This document shows, in pieces, positions 35,759-48,015 of a stretch of 64,000 nt of DNA; position 1 is the stretch's first letter; each line of letters starts with the position of its first letter. The notes under the pieces were generated by a model. That model ran no database searches and had not been told where the DNA came from. It saw only the letters and a program-made list of their open reading frames with translations. This DNA is from Panagrolaimus kolymaensis (taxonomy: Eukaryota; Nematoda; Chromadorea; Rhabditida; Panagrolaimidae), in contig JAJQJQ010000056.1 in the NCBI GenBank assembly GCA_028622995.1, positions 1-64,000 on the forward strand, read 5' to 3'. The position numbers and the translations under genes are program-made.

Positions 35759-38331
35759 CCTAGAAAAAGGATTAATTATTAGACTCTTCGAATAAAAAAA
35801 TAGAATGTTTTACATTAACTTCCATTGGACAATTTTCGTTTATTTCTTCTATCATCTCACCACCCAAAAAATTGCCATCGAAGCCCAAAATACGATACAT
35901 CTTAAATTTTGTTTAATAAAATTCGAGTTTTTGTAGTGAGAATACATGTAATTTATTCATGCATTTTACTTTTGATAAAAAAAAATTAAAAAAGAGAAAA
36001 AAACGGAAATAAATATTGAAGCATGTGAAAAGGTGGCTGAAATAAAAATAAAAGTCGTGAATTGAAAAATATAATAATTTTTTTACTGTGACTGTGACCT
36101 TTAAAAAATCACGAAAAAAAAATGAAGGAATTTCTTAGTTTCAGTAACGAGGAAAATGACATTTTTAGGATAAAACATGATCCTTTTTTTTTTCAAAAGT
36201 AACTTAGAAAGCAATTTTCGATGGTGTAATGTGGAAAATTAAGAAAATAAAATTTTAAAGCATCAAAAATTTTAAAGACACTATTTTTTCTTACTTTTAT
36301 TCTTTTTTTCTGATCGGAAAAGAATTGGATATAAAGATATTGGTGATAAAACTATTGCGAAAGAAAATAAAGAAAACGAAAATAAAACATGGAAAAGAAT
36401 TTTGTTTCAATCATATTTTTTTGCAAAAAAAAAAGTGGTTTCTTGTTCGAGCTAACAGCAATCAAATGCAAAACATAAAGATAAAAATGTGACAAAAAAT
36501 AGAGAAAACATTTTTCTTTTATATACAGCTCTCAATGGATGGTGGAGATCAAGAGATGAAGGAAAGAGAGAAAAATATGCAAATACGAAACTTCCTACTC
36601 GGTCGGATAGAATCCGAGAAGATAACACAATCAAAATCACCAAAAAAATACGGTGAAAAAAGAAAAAGAAAAAAAAAACAAATTTTTTTTATAAAATTTC
36701 AAAACAGTAAAACTGTTTTTTTACAAAATAATTAACTCATCAATTTTTATGGTTTGTCATTTATCGAGGAAAAAAACCAAGCAAAAAATTTTAAGCATTA
36801 AATTTTAAATGAGTGATTCATATCTTCTCACGCAACTTACTTCTAGGTTATTATTTCACAATTGATCTTTTCCATAAATATATTTGTTAATATATTCCAT
36901 CTCCAAAGTGATTATTAAACTTGAAGAAGCTAACGTTCAGCTAACTCAAAAAGGTTGTGATGATTTTTTTAAACCACATCTACAACCAAGCGAGTAAGCG
37001 ATACGTTAGCTTTTTTTTTATTATCACCATTTTGTAAAATTAATAAAAAAAATATTTGAAACATCTCATCAAGGAAATAAATTTAATGAATGACCAACAA
37101 AAGCTTAAATGAAGATGGTCACTACACAACCATTTTCTTTTTCTTCTTACGATTTGATCTGATGGCAACGATCATAGGATGATGTTTCAATTTCTTTTTT
37201 GCCATTTTTTTCCTTCGATCTGATCTTTTTTCTTCTTCTCCATTTGCTTATACATAGGTCACAAGGCGGAGCAACAAAAAAGAAGAAGATTTTTTTGCAA
37301 CACACACACCCTCTGGTGTAGCCATATGCATAAAGATATAATGTATTGCTGCATGCTTGTTCGCTTTTTTTCCTGGGTTTTTAAACGACGATGGCGAAGC
37401 AAAAGCAGACAACACAAAAACAGATAGTGAAAGTCGATTGCAAAAATCATCATCAAAATGCAGCAGCGGCGCAAATGGTGGTGAACTTTCTCTTTTGCTT
37501 TTGGAAGAAAAAAACTTGTGATTTTGTTTAGAAAAAAAATATTTGCCGATGGCAGACGTTCTTCAATGGACTAAGCTTTCCGCTTTCTTGCTTTTTTTGT
37601 GCGTCTGTTCTATCCCTTGCACAACTGTTTTTAAGGGTTTAATAAAAAAATAATAATAAAAGAAAATGTTAATGAAAATTTACAAAATAAAACCCAAATA
37701 AAGTAAGCATCCAATTGCTTAAAATTTTTTAAACATTCTAACATGTTTTTTACAGTAAATATTTTAAAAATTTGGGAAAATAAAAAATTGATTTAATAAT
37801 TCCATTGTTTTTTATTTGTTTTGGAAAACTAATTAATTTTTATTTTTTGACATGTCAAATTGCATATTTTTTGTTCTTCTTCATTGTCGTCGTTGTCAAT
37901 AAAAAAAAGCTAACGAAGAAGAAGACAACAAACTTTTACATACGCAAACGAACGAACAAACACAATGACGATGGCATTTTGGACGTGTCAGAAGCAAGAA
38001 AGCAAGCAGCAAGCAAATGCATTGACTTACTTGTTTGGCTGTTTCGTTGGTGGCATACTTAGGGAACAAGCGTGCCGCAAAATTTAGAAATAAAAAAAAG
38101 AATGAAAAAAAGCTTTTTTAGTTGCGTCGTCGTTTGTTTGGACAGAAATAAAAAAGTATGCCACCATCACCAATCGATGTTATTCCTCCTCATATGTTGT
38201 TGCCTTAGCATCCCTTCATTTCGTTTAGTTAGTTAGAGAAAGAGAAGAAGCGCAATAAAAAAAAGTCTCCTCCTTTAATTTTTTTTTTATTTTCAAAAAA
38301 TTATTCCATGAAAAAAGGTAAAAAATAAAAT
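35759..38331. other. Gene-poor interval
   Basis: Apart from a possible alternative exon of the small minus-strand gene near 35813-35900, no coding pattern was found. The sequence is A/T-homopolymer-rich, with a more mixed stretch near 37250-37620 that has no credible open frame. Confidence 0.5.
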
Positions 38332-40443
38332 ATGAATTATGAATATTCCAAAGATTATAAAATGGCTGCATCGACTTATGATGGAATAATAAATGAAGAA
38401 AATGATACCGACAACAATAATTTAAAACCACGCGGAATAGAATGGTTAAGAAAAAAGATTGAAAGTTCAAGTCCACCAAGTGGAAGATGTATTGGAAAAT
38501 TATTGAAGCCTGTGGTAAGTTTTTCTTTGAAGAAAAAAAAGTTTTAAAAATTTTATAAAATTAATTAATTATTATTTAATTTTAAGGAATTTTTATCGAG
38601 ATTTAATTGGTTAATATTTTTATTATTTTTATCTTTAATTATTGGTTTTTATGTTTTTTGGATTAATAAAGTTCCCGCAGTTCGAAGTTCCACTGAATTT
38701 CGTCATTTTTCTGAAGATCGAGTACGAAATTTTCTTGAACAATTGGTAAAAGAAAATGATGTGGATTTATCGTTATTTTTGGATAAATTAAGTTTGATTA
38801 GTTCCATCACCGAAAGACATTATGTAAATACATTTGAATTATTTATTCATAATACTGGAAGTTGCATTGGAACGGATGAAGAATGTTTTCGAAGATCAGG
38901 AAATATTGCAGTTTTAATTGGTTCTCGAACTCAAGAACCAGCAAATGTTATTTTAATTGGTTGCGATTTTGGTGTGCATGGAAAAGATCTCGAGGATTAT
39001 AGCCCCATTCCTTGTGGCGTGTTAATGGACGCAATGCAAACAATTATTATGAGTAATTTATCTTTTGTGAATGACATCATTTTTTCTTATAATATTAAAG
39101 GTAAAAAAAAATATGCACTCATTAAATCTAAAAATAGAGTTAATCCTTTGAATTTTTTTAAAGGAGAAAAATACTCAAATGATCCATATTTATTTTTATT
39201 AAAAAATTATCACGTGAATGCATTTATTAAATTGAGTGGTTCCGCAGGCAAAGAAATACTTTTTGCTGGAGATAAAAAAGATATGCTTATTGAATATTTA
39301 AATAATGTAATTTATCAACCAACAAATATGTTAATTCCAAAATTTTTGGAAAATTTTTCTGATTTTGGATGGATTCATAATTGGACGGAAGCGGAAGAAA
39401 GAGGAAGCAACGTGCTTGGATTGGATATTCATTACCCAAAAATTTATAATACTGTCTCAGAATTTATTGAATTCAAAAAATCTGGATCGGTTCAGCGAAT
39501 CGGTGAAAATTTGCTTTCATTTATTTTTGCTTTAAGTGGATCACAAAATTTTAAGTTAAGACATGGAAAATTTTTGGGTTTTAATTATTCCATCACAGAT
39601 GAATATTATGGTTTTCCATTTATTCGTATTCACGCATACGGTAAGTTTTAAAGAAAAATATATTACAAAATTGAGTGGCATTTTTCAGATTTTGGAAATA
39701 CTGTACATTTTGTAACTTTTATTATTTTTGATTTATTTATTCTTATTATCGCTGCATTATCTTTTATATATACGTGTTGGCATCGAAAATTGGATGCACA
39801 AAAATTATTAACTTTATATTTTACTTGTATCGGGTCAATTTTGGGCATGAATGTTGTATTATATTTTTTGAGTGGTTTATTTAATTATATTCCAATTCAA
39901 TGGAATCATGGAACTTCATTTTTGCGTAACTTATTTTTACATTTTTTGTTAACAATTTCCATGTATTTTAAATTTACTGAAAGTATTGAATCTAAATTTA
40001 GCATCGATTATGAACAAATTTATTTTACTTTTGGAATTTTTTATCCTCTTTTAATTTTTGTTCCATTTATAAATATTTTTGTTTCAAAAGCATGGAGTTA
40101 TTATTTGATTATTGTAACTATTCCTTTGCTTTTTAATACGGCTTGTTTTAGAAGAATGATATTTGGAATTGGAATTTGTAAGTTTCTCAAGCCAAAAATC
40201 AAGCTCTGACCTAATTATTTTTTTTCTTCAGCTTTGAGCTCACCCAAAATTACTATGTTCTTTCAATTTTGTTGTTTACTTCCAGCAATAATTTTTACGA
40301 CTGATATTATTGATACATATTTCCGAGCTATAATTAGAGAAAATGATGAAAGTTATAAGCTTATGGCAGCTATTTTTGGTTTTTTATCAGCATACTTAAT
40401 TGTAATTTTTAAACTTTGTCTGTATTTGTGTTTTAAAAAATGA
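38332..40443 (+). CDS. ERMP1-like peptidase M28 homologue, predicted inactive
   Basis: Exons 38332-38514, 38587-39640, 39689-40177 and 40232-40443 give about 645 residues. The layout matches endoplasmic reticulum metallopeptidase 1 (ERMP1): a cytosolic N-terminus, one transmembrane helix (WLIFLLFLSLIIGFYVFWI, about 68-86), a lumenal M28-like domain to about 410, then several transmembrane helices. The C-terminal part of the M28 domain aligns by eye (FIKLSGSAGKEILFAG; SDFGWIHNW; GLDIHYPKIYNT; GSVQRIGENLLSF). The zinc ligands are lost: the family's HxD strand reads GCDFG (about 186-190), the downstream Asp-Asp motif is absent, the Glu-Glu pair region reads NIKGKKKYA, and the late His of the Y-H-T motif is Asn. 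It is also shorter than ERMP1 of about 900 residues. A pseudoenzyme with a retained membrane topology is the best reading. Confidence 0.75.
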
Positions 40444-40739
40444 AGTTTTAGAGTAATTTGACTATCATAAGTCGAAATATTGTTTTTGATTGGGGCTCTA
40501 CCGAATACATTCCAGCAAATGATTGTCCATGGTTGCATCCACCTGAAATTTCTGAAGCTCGTGAACCACAATATTGGCAATATAGTTAAAAAAAATCAAT
40601 TGATATATTTTTTGGTTTCATTCCGGTCTGGTATTTTTTGTACATTTTTCCTTCCATTTTTTAAAATTATTTAACTGGTCTGAGTTTAAAATGAGTAAAA
40701 AAATAAAACTAGAATTTATTTATTCATATGTAACAACAA

Positions 40740-42156
40740 CTATACTCTATACATGAAAGCATGAATACATAATCGATGCCTACAAAGAGCATAACACCAA
40801 CCATCGCTAACTTGAATGGCGCATACTTCGCTTCTACCAACATCGCCAATAATTTTTCGTATTCGATACGTTGCACCATCAAACCAAAAAATTTTGCCAG
40901 CACCATCGTAAACAATTATGTCCTAAATCAAAATTTGACTATTTTTTTAGTTTTGAGTTTAAAAATTACAACAATACCTGTTGAGAATCATATGTTGCTA
41001 ATTGTGGGCCTTTAACTATCCATTGTTGATCCTTTTTACGTTTAACTTTAATATTGTGACTTCCCGTTAATTTATCATTTTCATTTATACATAAAATATC
41101 GAGTTTTGATTTTTCTAATTGACATAGAATTATTCGTCGCTCAGTTTCCGTCCATTGCATGGTATCAAAATCTGAATAAACCGCATGCTTATTATCGCAG
41201 GTTGTTTTATTCATTCTGAAAGAATTTCCAAGTGAAAGCGTGGCTGAAACGCTTGTTGGCTTTTTGATTGTTGACCTTTCTACAATTAAAGTTTTCCTAT
41301 AAAAACATTTCTTTAAAGATAGTTTTTGTTGCATAATTTTTTTACCATGTAAAAGCTTCCAAATCAAGTGTCCAAATAGCTGAACAACTATCACAGGTCG
41401 CAAGCAAAAATACAGTTTTTCCCACTAAAGTTATTTTCCTTCGCGCCCATGCCATAATTTGAGGCTCATTTGGGCATTCAACTATTTGAACGGTATCCAA
41501 ATTTGGCCATGTTTTAACCATAATCGACCATTTTTGGTCCAAATATGTTAACATAATAACCTTTAAAAAATCTAATTTAACAACTTTAATTCTAAATTAG
41601 GAAAACTAACTTGTTCATTCCCGCTTTCTTCTCTAAATCTCACACCGCAAATTCGATAAGGTTCACTAACAAAATGTTTTTTAACTCGACCACGGAAATT
41701 AACAAAATGCACTCCATTATCATAATCCGCTACAGCTACAAGTTTAAAACCAACAGCCAAATCCACAGGATTTTGTAATGGTGGATCTAATCGATATGAA
41801 GTACATTGTCTATAACAAATACCCTCTGGAATTGAAGCGGATGAAGAAGGTCGTTGTTGGTCATCTTCATCTATTTCATCAAATATCGCCGCTTGCAACG
41901 CTCGAACATCAATTGGAGGTGGTGGAGGCGGTAATCGAACATCATTCGCATCCAATTTAATACTATCAATTGAATTTGATTCACTCACATGTGATTTAGA
42001 CATCGAATTATTTACTATAGCTACAGGTGGAGCTTTGACCCTGGAAGGTCCAGGCTGAGAAGTATCATATTGGTGTTCTGGAGGAATAACAGGTGGTACC
42101 GCTGAAGAGCTACCACTACATTCACTATCAACATGAACAACAATAACATTGTTCAT
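40740..42156 (-). CDS. Beta-propeller-like protein with Pro-rich N-terminus
   Basis: Exons 42156-41611, 41560-41346, 41296-40978 and 40922-40740 join in phase and give about 420 residues. The ATG lies 15 bases after a TTTTTTATAG acceptor, probably for a spliced leader. Residues 1-120 are Ser/Pro-rich with a poly-Pro run (RLPPPPPPIDVRALQAAIF). The remainder consists of repeated strand units (DLAVGFKLVAVADYDNGVHFVNFRG is one of them, here shown split: DLAVGFKLVAVADYD and NGVHFVNFRG), with later units ending in D-I-I-V-Y-D-G and K-I-F-W-F-D-G. This alternation is typical of NHL/WD-type propellers, but no repeat signature is clean enough to name. No signal peptide or membrane helix is seen, so it is probably cytosolic. 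The gene is tail-to-tail with the ERMP1-like gene, with about 300 bp between stops. Confidence 0.65.
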
Positions 42157-44582
42157 TTTTTCAAAATCTCTATAAAAAATAGTCAAATTTAAAAATAAAA
42201 AAGAAATAAAATTTAAGGTAGATTTTCTTACTCTTTGGACCAATTTCCAACTCCAGAGAGACCGAACATGTAATATTTAAAAAAAGCCCATATTGCCTTT
42301 TAATGCCTTTCGATATAATAATGGACCACCACCATCATAATATTTCCAGCAATATATACGCTTGCGCGATTTTTCAACCAATTCTTTCTTAAAGAATATG
42401 GCTTTTTACACCTTTGAAAGGTGGCAGTTCACTGGGCCGTTATAACGACAAAAAATAAATAAATAAAACTGAAAAAGAAAAAATGTTTTAAGGAAAAGTT
42501 TCAGGGAGGAAAAACATTTTATGATCATTCAAGTATAGCATTTATTCTTCGAAATTTTTTTATCAAAAAAAGTGAAAACCCGACACAATGGAAAACTCAA
42601 CAACAATTGCGCGTAAAAAAAATTGAAATAAGAAGACGACGATAAGCGCGAAAAAAGGCATCGAATGAACGCCTCTCCTTTGGCGGCACAAATAAATGCG
42701 CTTCAAAATGTTGCCTAACTTAATTCAAGAAAAAGAAAGAAAAGAGATGTACCGCTGCTTGCCGTCGTCGTTGTTGTCGCCGTAATTGGGTAAAAGTAAA
42801 AGGAATGTGAAACGTGCACTACTATTGCAATTGCAAAAGAATAGTCTAGTTGTTTTGACAAGAATAAAAAAAATAACAGAAGACATCTATCTATAGCGAG
42901 CGACTTTTGGCACACAAAAAATTTACGGAGATAAATTGGATATTCTTTTTTATGAATAAAGTAAAAAAGTTTTAAGAAAAAGGCTTCAAAAAATAAAAAT
43001 TGAAGAAAATTTCAATTTCACAGTCAAATCCAACGTTTTTCAAAATAAGTGGAAATAATAATTAACAAATCTTTGGGCAATAAAAAATAATAATCAAGAA
43101 TGCAAAAACACCTTTGCTTTTTTTATGTATATAAAAATTTCAAACACGCAACAATAATATCTTTTTTTACTTCGATGAGGATGACTTTCTTCTTCTTTTA
43201 TTTTCGCATACTTCTCATATAATAACAACAACATACATTTTTGTTTTCTTGCTTGTATCATTTTTCCTCCATGTTTCTTCTATAAGGAAGAAGGAGGAGA
43301 GGCTATGTCAAGGCTCATCGAGCTTTCTTTCTTCGATGACTTTCTTCGACTCTTCGACTTTTTGGATGGTGTTAAAAGCAAGTAGTAGCTCATTTTTTAG
43401 TGGAGATGATGACAACTATAACTATTTTAGCCTAAAGCAAGAATAACAACACCCATTCCCGATAGAAAGATATGTATATTTATAAAACTCACTTAGCGCT
43501 TCTTTTTTTTCATAAGTGGACGAAGAATATTTTCAATTACATTATATCTATCTTTCTCTATCTATATCTTTATATCCCTCTTCTTATCCCCATGTCATTT
43601 TTTTTCTTTTAGCTAGAAATAAATAGTCTCAAAGTCACAAAAGTTTTTTGCTGTTAAAAAGGCATCTTTCTTTTCTTTTTTTTGTTCCATGACTTTCGCT
43701 TTCTTTTTAGATTTGGAAATGCCTTTTTGAATGTCCAAAAAAAACGCGCCGGTAGTATCCAAACTAAAAGCAAGTGAATGTCCACCGGGTAGAAGATTGG
43801 TTTTAATTCTCAAGGGAATCAAACCTTTTCATTGTTGAAAACAACTACACTCAAACACATTTTATTTTTTCATCATTTTTCATTGTGTCTTAAACGGTCC
43901 TCTTTCTCCGTTTTTATTTTTTGGTGGACAACAACGAAAAAATAAACGTTGACAAAAATATATCTTTTTTTACCTAAAAAAACTCATCCTATTTTTTAAA
44001 AAGGCAATATTGTAGAAATAAATGGCAGCACATTTAGACAACAACAAAAAACATTAATGCATATTTTAAAGAAAAAGCAAAAAACAGAAGTTTACGTTAA
44101 ACATCAAAATGAGAAATTGGCTAAATTTAAGAGTATTTCTATTAACGAGCTTAAAAAAAAATAGAAGAAGATGCACAGAGTTTATTTTTTATCAGTGAAT
44201 TGAATCTTAAAGAGAAAATAAGAATGGCACAAAAAAGAGAGGAAGAATGACCATGCTTTAGTTAAAAAAATAAATATGTGAATGAAAGCAACTTGCTTCA
44301 GAAGCAGACGAAAGGGAAACGTCAAACAAAAAAGAGCAAGTCCCAATATTTTCTTTTCTCTTTTTTTCTCCACCAAATTTGTGTTGTTTTTGGTGTTGGG
44401 TTACTATGCCATTATAGGAGCACCAGGCAAGCAAGCAAGAATTGGGCATTGTCGTCGTCAAAAGCTATTGTGAACGAATGAAAAAACCATAAAACAACAA
44501 ATTTTATTACATCGTTTCATTGAGTACCACCTCACAAATATTTTTTTTATATTACAAAATTATTATAAAAAACAAGAAAAAA
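42157..44582. other. Gene-poor interval
   Basis: No phase-compatible exon set was found. An open minus frame at 43613-43822 has a partly balanced composition but begins after a stop and has no splice support. A tandem TTCTTCGA-type patch lies near 43325-43360, and TATC/TCTA microsatellite-like sequence near 43545-43575. Confidence 0.5.
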
Positions 44583-45356
44583 TCATTGTGTTTTAAAGGT
44601 AGGCAATTTTTCAAACACATTTGTTTCAACATATCCAGCCAAAGGTTTTACAAAACTTTCATAAACTTTCGAAAGATGATCATGTGATGGTTGTTCTTGT
44701 TCTCGTTGTTGTTGGGGCGGCGAAATGTAAAGGTAAAAAAGTGCGGCACTCTGAAAAAGGAAAAAGCTTTTCATCTTTCATCTTTTCTTCTTTTTTTGTT
44801 GGTTTCTTATTGTTAAAAAAATAATGTTTTTCGCCTCAGGGAACACAACAACGCACCTTAGCCAAGTAATAGAAACTTCCGAACAATGGAATTCCAATAA
44901 CGTCAAAAACAGAAAAGGCTGCAAAAATTGTCCAATATGTAAACCATTTTGTTTGTTCAAGAGAGGAAGGCAAAGAAGAGTTTGGTGAAAAAGACTGAAA
45001 AAATTAAACTATGTAGTTTAATAAAATTTTGAAATTATTTACCTTGACAGTTTTACATAAAGGATAAATAATTCCAACACAAATGAAAATAACTTGAGCA
45101 GCTGAAATAATTATAAAGTAAACGGCGAGGAGACCCACAATGATGTAAGCAATCTAAAATTTATATCATCAATTCACTTTTCGATTTACAACGTTAGCAT
45201 CTTTTTTACCTGATCGCGTCGCAATTTTGTTGTTTTCTCAACTTTAACAATCCAGCTTTCAACTGGGACTTCTTTTTGTCCAAAAATTTTTTGAACCACC
45301 GAATTAATTAATGTTGAAGTTGTAGTATCAACATCGCTGCCAACATTTCCAGTCAT
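44583..45356 (-). CDS. REEP5/Yop1-family ER membrane-shaping protein
   Basis: Exons 45356-45210, 45153-45043, 44994-44857 and 44750-44583 are phase 0 throughout and give 187 residues, the normal size for the DP1/Yop1/REEP5-6 family. These proteins insert hairpins into the ER membrane, curve tubules and bind atlastin. An N-terminal helix-rich region is followed by hydrophobic hairpin 1 (YIIVGLLAVYFIISAAQVIF), then the family signature around GIIYPLCKTVKSF and QTKWFTYWTIFAAFSVFDVI (Yop1: W-L-T-Y-W), then a second hydrophobic pair (LFGSFYYLAKSAALFYLY). The C-terminus has a Gln/Glu-rich insert (PPQQQREQEQPS) and a typical amphipathic helix (LSKVYESFVKPLAGYVE). Start: first ATG in frame; longer N-terminal reading has no ATG. 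Confidence 0.85.
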
Positions 45357-45726
45357 ATTTTTGATTTGATGAATAAAAAGGAAATACAAAACAGTGAAAA
45401 CAAGGAAAATGTAAAGATGACGACGACTGTTTGATATTTTTTCAATCTATGTATTTATGCTCTTGCATTTTTTTTATAACGGGTCATCACAATCATTGAT
45501 TTTAAGCTCCCCACTGTTTTTCCTTCCTCTTTTCTCTGTGTTTTTTTATTGTCAACAAAACTTTCCTTTTCTCTTTCTTTTTTTTTGACGGCCGAACTGT
45601 TTCAAATATAATTTATTTTGCTTACGTAAGGATTTTGAAATCAGAGTTGATTTCATTTTTTTTGTTGATGTCATTTTAAGTACAGTTTGCAAATAAAAAT
45701 TTATATTTTAAAAAAAGCTTTATTTT
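45357..45726. other. Intergenic between ZIP and REEP genes
   Basis: About 370 bp, too long for a typical compact nematode operon spacing (about 100 bp). No gene or clear signal was seen. Confidence 0.45.
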
Positions 45727-47065
45727 TTAATTTGAAATAACCATTAATCCAGCAATCGCAGCAAACCCAACAAATGTAGCTATTAAACTCATAAAAGAAG
45801 AATTATGTTCTTTTCCTTTTTCGGGTGCAAGCATTTCAAAAAATGCAATATATAAAAATGTTCCACATGATGCAGCATCGAGTACCACTTCCACTTCATG
45901 TTTGGTTAATTCATCAAAATTTGAACTCTTAAAAAGCAAAAGTTTTAACACATTTTTGATTTTAAAAAAACTGGGCCTTACAGAAATAATAGTTCCAATA
46001 ACACCAAATAAAGGTGAAGAAAGTGAAATCACAAGAATCATAATTGTAACAAATATAGAATTATTTGGATGACATTTAGTTAATCTCATTCCAACACTAA
46101 ATATCACAACACATTTATGGACTATGATGCCAAAGAATAGTGACCAAACTGATACTTTGGAAGGCTAAAACTCAATTCATTAATAAAATTTATGAAACTA
46201 AATAAAAAGTGAGACTAACTTGAACACCAAAGGCAAACCCTTCAAGGGATGAATGAAATATTAATGCTAATGAAAAAGTCATAGATTTTACATATGTTCT
46301 TCGGCGTTCATCGGCATTTTCTAGAGAATGCTCCAGGTCATTATGGGAATGGATTTCACTAAAAATAATATATAATTCCCCTGTTTTTTTGAATATATAA
46401 AACTTTTACCATCGATCATCGTTCGTATTATAATTATTAAATGGTTGAGGCGTTTGTGGAGCTGATTGGCTTGGTCGTACTCGTTTACTATTAAATATTC
46501 CAGGATTGGATGTAACTAAAGTTTGGTTGTGATGACTATGAGCATCACCCAAAGCAAAAACACTAAAAAATGTCTTTAATATATTTTTTCTTGACTTTAA
46601 AAATAAAAAAATTACCTTAGTTCTTCCACAAAATAAACAATAAAAAACCCTAATAGAATTATTAATGGAGCTATTGGATAATTAATATTCCAATGACCTT
46701 TTGAATGAACAAATTCCAAAGCTTCCCTGAAAGTGATTTACTTCCATTTTTTGGTTTAAAAACTAAAAAGTGTATGTGTTGACTCACAAAGTATCGGGTA
46801 ACATATCAAGAAAAATAACACCTAAAAACACTCCACCAGCGAAACAAGTTAATAATGATATCATAATTGATGGCCAATTTCGCTGCTTTTGACCAAGTAA
46901 AGCTTCATTTTGTCTATCAAATAAATATTTAACAAGCTAAAACTTATTTTGCCGCTAATTTTTTTAGTTAAAGATTTTTGTTACCTTAATTGGCAATAAA
47001 CCAAAGCAAAATGGCACAATTAATAAAACAAATAAAAGAACAAATTTTAAACCAGTAAGATCCAT
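45727..47065 (-). CDS. ZIP-family metal ion transporter (SLC39A1/3-like)
   Basis: Seven exons (47065-46985, 46936-46788, 46726-46616, 46562-46410, 46358-46220, 46164-45982, 45927-45727) join in phase into about 338 residues. ZIP proteins carry zinc and related metals into the cytosol. Eight membrane segments are apparent: TM1 in exon 1, TM2 with the FAGGVFLGVILLDMLPD motif, TM3 (PIAPLIILLGFFIVYFVEE), a cytosolic loop with a short His-rich patch (DAHSHHNQ), then TM4 with the conserved HSSLEGFAFGVQ, TM5 with FGIIVHKCVVIFSVG, and the last three. The His, Ser and Glu of TM4 and His of TM5 are the expected metal ligands, and all are present. The length and short loop fit the ZIP1-3 subgroup. Confidence 0.9.
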
Positions 47066-47461
47066 AATTATTTTAAATTATAATTTATAAGTTTTTTTGT
47101 TATAAAGAACACTGAAAGCAACAACACTCAATCAAAATACTTGCTTGCTTGTATTTTTCTTATCTCTTTTTTTACTCGACTTTGTCGTCGATTTTTTTTT
47201 TCTTTTCAAAAAGAGATTATATAGGTCTTTTTGAATGTCAACAAAGAAAATAAGGTATGAAAAAAGGCCCTTTTTACTTGTTTTTATGAGTCTCATGCCT
47301 TTTAGGTATGTTGTCATGGGATGATGAAATCAGGCCATAACGCTAAAAAATGACATAAAAACTTAATTATGGTTTTTGCTTGCAAAAGTGCAAAGTTCAA
47401 AATCAAAATCGAATAAAATTTATTTTTGTATTAGCAAGAAAAAATTAAAATAAAACCATTA
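47066..47461. other. Intergenic between Ly6-like and ZIP genes
   Basis: About 400 bp of A/T-rich sequence with no credible coding frame; it probably holds the ZIP gene promoter. Confidence 0.45.
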
Positions 47462-48015
47462 TTACAAGGCAGAAGTTAAAAAAGAATTGAGCAAAAACAA
47501 AGGTGTAACGACAAAAAATAAAATCATGAAAAAAGAAGGAGAAAATCTTAAAGAATTATTCAAAGCTTTAAGCTCTCGTCTGCCATCCAACATCGATGAA
47601 GAATGATGACTGCTGGGAGTTTCAATAACTTCGTCATCTTCATTTGGCCACATTTTAAAATTACAATAATCCGAAGAATCACACGAACATACTTTCACCA
47701 CTGCGCCAGATTTTGTCTTTTTTTCAATGCAATCGGTTTCTGAAACACCTGATCGACTGCAAGCATAATGTCGCCCGCTTGAAGGATGATCCAACATTAA
47801 ACAAGCTAAAAATTTAATTAACAGATTAAAGTTATGCTTAATTAAAAAAAGTAAAGTAAAATACCGCTGCCTTCATCTGGAACTTCACAAATTCCATCTT
47901 CGCAAACAGTTTTCCAACTGCTTTGTGTGCATTTGCACTTAAGCGCATCGATGGCGTTAAAAAAGAAACAAGAAATAAAAAATATTAAAATTGAAAACAC
48001 TTCTGGAATGTTCAT
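47462..48015 (-). CDS. GPI-anchored Ly6/uPAR-like three-finger protein
   Basis: Exons 48015-47865 and 47805-47462 join in phase 1 and give 164 residues. An N-terminal signal peptide (IPEVFSILIFFISCFFFNA) precedes a domain with ten cysteines: LKCKC, VCEDGIC, ACLM, YACSR, TDCIE, VCSCDSSDYCN. The closing pattern C-S-C-D-S-S-D-Y-C-N is the hallmark of the Ly6/three-finger fold. A Ser/His-rich linker and a strongly hydrophobic C-terminus (FFMILFFVVTPLFLLN, with a small tail) fit removal and replacement with a GPI anchor. Nematode relatives include ODR-2/HOT-type surface proteins of neurons, but orthology cannot be settled from this reading. The protein would be displayed on the outer plasma membrane. 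Confidence 0.82.

Noticed and set aside
43613..43822. Open minus-strand frame with a partly balanced composition (LPGGHSLAFSLDTTGAFF)
   Set aside because: It starts after an in-frame stop without an ATG, has no acceptor at its beginning and no partner exon in phase.
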